NCBI GenBank assembly: GCA_045611765.1
Contig: JAZKXT010000004.1
Location: 208,162-272,161, forward strand
From: UMGS1649 sp045611765
GTDB lineage: Bacteria > Bacillota > Clostridia > TANB77 > CAG-465
Direction: 5' to 3'
DNA: 64,000 nt
Shown here: piece after piece, positions 60,751 through 64,000 of the stretch
Position numbering within the stretch: position 1 is the stretch's first letter
How the letters are laid out: each line of letters opens with the position of its first letter
Position numbers and translations under genes: made by a program
Notes under the pieces: model-generated
The model's database searches: none
What the model was told of the DNA's origin: nothing
Seen by the model: the letters and a program-made list of their open reading frames with translations, nothing else

Positions 60751-61308
60751 TTAATTTTCATCTACTTTATGAAATATAATTTGATATATTGTTTTTAGTA
60801 TAATTTTTACATCCATTTTAAAAGATAGATTATCATAATATATTTCGTCATATCTTAATTTTTCTTTGTGTGTTATGGTTCTACCACCATTTACTTGAGC
60901 AAGTCCAGTAATACCTGGTCTTACTTTATATCTTTTTTCACTTACTTTTCCTTCAGGTAATTCTTCCCCTGGAATAAAAGGCCTTGGACCTACTAAAGAC
61001 ATATCCCCTTTTATTACATTTATAAGCTGCGGTATTTCATTTAATCTTAGTCTGTCTATAACCTTACTTACATTAGTATACTCTTCTTTGTACCCATTTG
61101 CTTTTGTAGGATTTGTTTTTGTTCTAATTTTATACATTATGAAAGTCTTTTTATTTTTACCTTCTCTTTTTCTTAACCTATTATATACTGGAAATCCCAA
61201 GTCTATTATTGTTACTAGCATTGTAACTAACATCACCGGCAACAAAACAGTAAATAGGACAAGTGCAATTACAAAATCCAATAAAGGCTTAATATAATTT
61301 TTATACAT
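60751..61308 (-). CDS. Bacterial sugar transferase (undecaprenyl-phosphate phosphoglycosyltransferase)
   Basis: 185 residues. One N-terminal membrane helix (about residues 8-33) and the small phosphoglycosyltransferase domain: YKIRTKTN region, RLRLNEIPQLINVIKGDMSLVGPRPFIPGE, RPGITGLAQVNGGRT. It starts synthesis of a surface glycan on a lipid carrier. It is short, lacking the N-terminal CoA-binding-like region of WbaP-type enzymes. The sugar cannot be told. No other glycan genes are nearby. Confidence 0.92.
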   Translation of the reverse strand: MYKNYIKPLLDFVIALVLFTVLLPVMLVTMLVTIIDLGFPVYNRLRKREGKNKKTFIMYKIRTKTNPTKANGYKEEYTNVSKVIDRLRLNEIPQLINVIKGDMSLVGPRPFIPGEELPEGKVSEKRYKVRPGITGLAQVNGGRTITHKEKLRYDEIYYDNLSFKMDVKIILKTIYQIIFHKVDEN

Positions 61309-61505
61309 AATCTCACCCTAGCACATACATTTTATCATATTTGATATTATTTTTCAATAACATATTAACTCTCAAATAATAACCTTATGAATGAAATATG
61401 ATAATGTCAATGAAATGAGAAAATGTCCCAAAAATTTTTAAACATTCCCCCTCAAATAATAACCTATACACAAAAAAGTAATGCAGTTGGTAATGCAATT
61501 CGTGT

Positions 61506-61635
61506 ACTTTTGTGAGACATCTGTGTACATTTGTAAATCACTAAAATTGCAAAAACTCCCCTATATCCTCGTTTCGAAGGTACACAGGCATAAATAAAAA
61601 GCAGGTAAAAACCTACTTTTTGGCTCCTCAAGTTG
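61506..61635. repeat. Left repeat of the tRNA-Asn island
   Basis: 130 bp matching 63598-63727 at roughly 80 percent by eye, ending in the last 15 bases of tRNA-Asn (61621-61635) preceded by its terminator (aggtaaaaacct). Confidence 0.75.
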
Positions 61636-61705
61636 TTACCGTTCACTTTTTCGTACCTTGTAACACTTGATATGACTGTGTTGTGTGTTTCACTTGTTTC
61701 GTTTG

Positions 61706-61726
61706 TACTGCAGTAGTACTGCAGTA
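61706..61726. repeat. Paired palindrome TACTGCAGTA, left
   Basis: Two copies separated by one base. The same pair, separated by two bases, lies at 63571-63592. Likely protein-binding sites. Confidence 0.7.
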
Positions 61727-61749
61727 GCAAAAACTATAAAAATCTTGAT

Positions 61750-62334
61750 TTATAATATACTTTTATATAACTTACTTGTTTCATCTTCTAATAATTGTAA
61801 ATCTGTTTGTAAACTTCTTCTCAATTTAAATACTTCGAACATTTTACTATCTAAATCCCTCTCATATTGTTTATAATCTATATGTACTTTATGAATAACG
61901 TCAGATAGTTCTCCTAGTCTTTCCACGCATGCATCTCTCAATATTTCACACTCACATTTATTTTTAATATAAATATCTTTATTATATTCTTCTATTTCTT
62001 TAAATAAATTGGATAAGTCCGCATAAAGATATATTAACTCTAGTACATTTACATATTTAGTGTTTTTGAATTCGTATGTTTTTATTTCATAATTTTTAGA
62101 ATTATCTATCATTGTCCTTAATTTTTTTATCTTCAAATCATTCTTATAAATTAACGAATTTTTATAATTGGTTATAAACAAAATTATAAGTCCCGTAATG
62201 ATTCCCATACTAAGATTACCCAAAATGTCTGAAATCAAATTTAAATTGTCTTTGTTACAAGCAATATATATTATAAAACATATTATAGTAATTATTGCTA
62301 ATAACTTTAAATAGTTGTTATACTCTCTTTGCAT
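61750..62334 (-). CDS. Unknown two-helix membrane protein of the tRNA-Asn island
   Basis: 194 residues with two transmembrane helices close together near the N-terminus (about residues 11-23 and 34-55) and a long charged helical cytoplasmic part (TNYKNSLIYKNDLKIKKLRTM...). Not recognised. The ATG has a GGAG site. This resembles the layout of small effector or sensor proteins in defence cassettes, but no known effector motif is seen. Confidence 0.6.
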   Translation of the reverse strand: MQREYNNYLKLLAIITIICFIIYIACNKDNLNLISDILGNLSMGIITGLIILFITNYKNSLIYKNDLKIKKLRTMIDNSKNYEIKTYEFKNTKYVNVLELIYLYADLSNLFKEIEEYNKDIYIKNKCECEILRDACVERLGELSDVIHKVHIDYKQYERDLDSKMFEVFKLRRSLQTDLQLLEDETSKLYKSIL

Positions 62335-62362
62335 AATATATTACTCCATTAACTACAAAAAA

Positions 62363-62846
62363 CTATTTCCATTTTTTATATCCTGCATTTTTAGCTCCAA
62401 CATCCGAATATACCCAAAAACTATATGCTTTTCCTTGAGTCACTTGTTGCACTTGGTCATATGTATAATAATATTTTCCATAGCCATCTAACACAAATAC
62501 CACATGTTCATCAAAAAAGTCTATTTTATCTTTATATTCATTTATATCAGCTTTATACGATAGAATTTCAGCTTCATAATTTAATACTTGCTTGTTTTTT
62601 TGATTTATGACTCTATTTAATGATTCTATTTTATCTTCATATTCATTAAATTTTATAACACCACCTATTACAAGTACTCCTATTAATAATAGAAATGCAC
62701 CTATAAGTAAAATTATGCTTGGCCATGTTATTCCTTCATCTTTTTTATTTGTTTCTTGTAACTTAATTTCTATCAACTTACCGCCACACTTTGTACAAAA
62801 CCTTCCGTTGTTTATGTTCTTCGTTGCATTTTTCGCATTGTAACAT
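62363..62846 (-). pseudogene. Zinc-ribbon membrane protein with probable frameshift at its N-terminus
   Basis: The long frame (62363-62776) encodes one transmembrane helix, a coiled coil and a C-terminal aromatic domain (FVLDGYGKYYYTYDQVQQVTQGKAYSFW). It lacks a normal start: the first usable codon is a TTG without SD. In another frame ATG 62846 with GGAGG encodes MLQCEKCNEE, and a one-base shift near 62812-62818 joins this to NNGRFCTKCGGKL, completing a four-Cys zinc ribbon. A one-base indel is the simplest reading. Confidence 0.6.
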
Positions 62847-62856
62847 ACATATCCTC

Positions 62857-63441
62857 CTATTTTATTATTTTAACTCCACAGTTATTACAAAACTGCCAGC
62901 CTTTTTCTAGTTTAATACCACACTCACTACAATATTTAGGAGTTGCTATTTTCTTAATTTCTTCTGTTTCAACTTCTTTTCTGTTTTGTATTTCCTCGAC
63001 AATTTCAATCGTATTATCTTCTATAGCAGTTGGCACAGATTCTTCTACTACTTCTTCAAGTGGTTTATCAATATTTTCCGAATTTGTTTTCTCATCAACA
63101 AATATCCATTTATTAATAAAATAGTATATAAGTGCTCCTAAGCCTCCTACAAAACCAATATCTGTAGCCGCCATTAATATACTAGAAATTATAAATGCTA
63201 TAATACTATTCCACCTACATATCGCTTTACCTTTTTTTATATCAAATCTTTTTTTATTAATTAATCTCCAAATAAAAGGAACAATCATTAAACAAAAAGA
63301 ACAAATCGCCAAATCAATTAATGCAAGCCAAGTATTATTGTCTGCTAAATAATCATCGCCTGAGTTTATATAATTACCAGCTGATGAACAATATAATAAA
63401 AACAATAAACCTACAATCGACCATATTCTATTTTTTTTCAT
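62857..63441 (-). CDS. Membrane protein with C-terminal zinc ribbon
   Basis: 194 residues. Three or four hydrophobic segments in the first 115 residues, an acidic linker, and a C-terminal zinc ribbon YCSECGIKLEKGWQFCNNCG (CxxC...CxxC). Not assigned to a family. The ATG has AAGGAGA. First gene of the island; the next gene down starts 10 bp after its stop. Confidence 0.68.
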   Translation of the reverse strand: MKKNRIWSIVGLLFLLYCSSAGNYINSGDDYLADNNTWLALIDLAICSFCLMIVPFIWRLINKKRFDIKKGKAICRWNSIIAFIISSILMAATDIGFVGGLGALIYYFINKWIFVDEKTNSENIDKPLEEVVEESVPTAIEDNTIEIVEEIQNRKEVETEEIKKIATPKYCSECGIKLEKGWQFCNNCGVKIIK

Positions 63442-63570
63442 AATCTCATCTCCTTATTTTTTTATAAATATACATTTATTCTTAAAATCAACTTCATTTT
63501 ATCAACTATTAATATAATATCAAAAAGGTCGCTTTTTGTAAATATCTGTAAATAATCATATTACAAAAAG

Positions 63571-63592
63571 TACTGCAGTAAGTACTGCAGTA
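63571..63592. repeat. Paired palindrome TACTGCAGTA, right
   Basis: Copies at 63571-63580 and 63583-63592, mirroring the pair at the left end of the island. Confidence 0.7.
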
Positions 63593-63597
63593 GAAAC

Positions 63598-63727
63598 ACT
63601 TTTGTACATATTCTGTATACATTTGTAAATACCTAAAATTACAAAAACGTCCATTTTAAGCACTTTCAAAGGTACACAGGCATAAATAAAAAGTAGGCAA
63701 AAACCTACTTTTTGGCTCCTCAAGTTG
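63598..63727. repeat. Right repeat of the tRNA-Asn island
   Basis: 130-bp direct repeat partner of 61506-61635. It includes the GTAGG / CCTAC terminator (about 63692-63712) and the 3' end of tRNA-Asn. Confidence 0.75.
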
Positions 63728-63788
63728 GACTCGAACCAACGACCTATCGGTTAACAGCCGAGCGCTCTACCGACTGAGCTATTGAGGA
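63713..63788 (-). tRNA. tRNA-Asn (anticodon GTT)
   Basis: 76 bases with encoded CCA. Acceptor TCCTCAA pairs TTGAGGA; anticodon loop CTGTTAA. It lies 10 bases after 5S rRNA in the same direction, so it belongs to an rRNA operon. Confidence 0.95.
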
Positions 63789-63798
63789 ATATTTAAAA

Positions 63799-63912
63799 TT
63801 GGCGACCCCCTATCTTCCCAAAGCTTTTCTGCTTAAGTATTTTCGGCATCATAGAGCTTAACTTCTGTGTTCGGTATGGGAACAGGTGTACCCTCTATTT
63901 CATCGTCACCAA
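63799..63912 (-). rRNA. rrf: 5S ribosomal RNA
   Basis: About 114 bases on the minus strand. The conserved core is visible (ACACCTGTTCCCATACCGAA, then ACAGAAGTTAAGCTC). The ends TTGGTGAC and GGGTCGCCAA pair. The rest of the rRNA operon should lie beyond the right edge; 63913-64000 looks like the 23S-5S spacer. Confidence 0.93.
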
Positions 63913-64000
63913 TATGTCTAAAGTATGTTATTCTTTGTCTTTAACACACTCAAAAATATACAATGTATAATAACTTTATCTACTAAGTCGGATCGTAGCC

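Larger units (their letters stand above)
61621..63727. mobile_element. 2.1-kb integrase-less mini-island at tRNA-Asn
   Basis: Bounded by direct repeats of the tRNA-Asn 3' end; only the right copy has the whole tRNA. Inside each end is a pair of the 10-bp palindrome TACTGCAGTA (61706-61726 and 63571-63592). Cargo: three minus-strand genes for small membrane proteins, two with zinc-ribbon remnants. No integrase is present. Confidence 0.68.

Noticed and set aside
61464..61730. An 88-codon frame on the minus strand
   Set aside because: It lies across the tRNA-Asn repeat, its terminator and the palindromes, has no ribosome site, and its protein shows no domain. Treated as chance.
63913..64000. 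3' end of 23S rRNA
   Set aside because: The sequence does not show the conserved 23S end; more likely the 23S-5S spacer.

Overview
The window reads as the chromosome of an AT-rich, anaerobic, spore-forming Firmicute of clostridial type, probably an uncultured gut or rumen lineage. The grounds are spoIID and a spoIIQ-like gene (endospore engulfment), an oxygen-sensitive class III ribonucleotide reductase, pyruvate phosphate dikinase, a 2[4Fe-4S] ferredoxin, dnaD/dnaI primosome genes, mecA and gdpP, strong Shine-Dalgarno sites, frequent TTG starts, and near-consensus sigma-A promoters. I cannot name a species from sequence alone. Most genes lie on the minus strand.

Layout. 1-4.5 kb: a minus-strand run of an unknown gene, a VirD4/TraG-type coupling ATPase, spoIID and spoIIQ. 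4.6-5.9 kb: two unknown genes with their own promoter and terminator. 5.9-14.6 kb: housekeeping block ftsH, tilS, dnaB, rplI, gdpP, a NUDIX gene, and rpsR-ssb-rpsF. 14.7 kb: mecA. 15.3-20.4 kb: a partial Tad/Flp-like pilus operon without an assembly ATPase. 20.6-24.3 kb: ftsE, an ftsX fused to a PcsB/EnvC-like LytM peptidase, and ruvA. 24.4-29.3 kb: small unknown genes, ppdK and a ferredoxin. 29.3-33.6 kb: metG-lepB-holB-ricT. 33.8-34.8 kb: a secreted nuclease and a small gene. 34.87-41.44 kb: an integrase-less island in the 3' end of tRNA-Pro, carrying a helicase with six helicase-associated-type repeats, an Abi/UG-type reverse transcriptase and small genes. 41.5-47.7 kb: acpS, an XRE regulator, dnaI-dnaD and a partial type IV secretion-like module. 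48.1-49.9 kb: a 1.6-kb mini-island abutting a tRNA-Thr-Glu-Lys cluster. 50-56.5 kb: mltG, ksgA, a DUF348-G5-SLT cell-wall protein, lemA, htpX, dut and two small membrane proteins. 56.5-59.9 kb: an anaerobic ribonucleotide reductase operon with a glutaredoxin and a ferredoxin-thioredoxin-reductase-like protein. 60.1-61.3 kb: a DedA protein and a sugar transferase. 61.5-63.8 kb: a second mini-island at tRNA-Asn, just downstream of 5S rRNA.

Themes. (1) Three tRNA genes each border a short segment flanked by repeats that include part of the tRNA. None of the three holds a recognisable integrase, so they look like non-autonomous or relic islands; the tRNA-Pro one is the best candidate for a little-described anti-phage locus. 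(2) Envelope and division genes show unusual domain joins: FtsX with a LytM hydrolase, and DUF348-G5 with a lytic transglycosylase in the slot next to ksgA. (3) Two partial secretion systems (T4SS-like and Tad-like) sit among core genes without all their usual ATPases. (4) The class III RNR operon has the gene set expected of a thiol-redoxin-dependent enzyme fed by ferredoxin.

Limits: all family calls come from reading motifs by eye. No database search, structure prediction or alignment was run.
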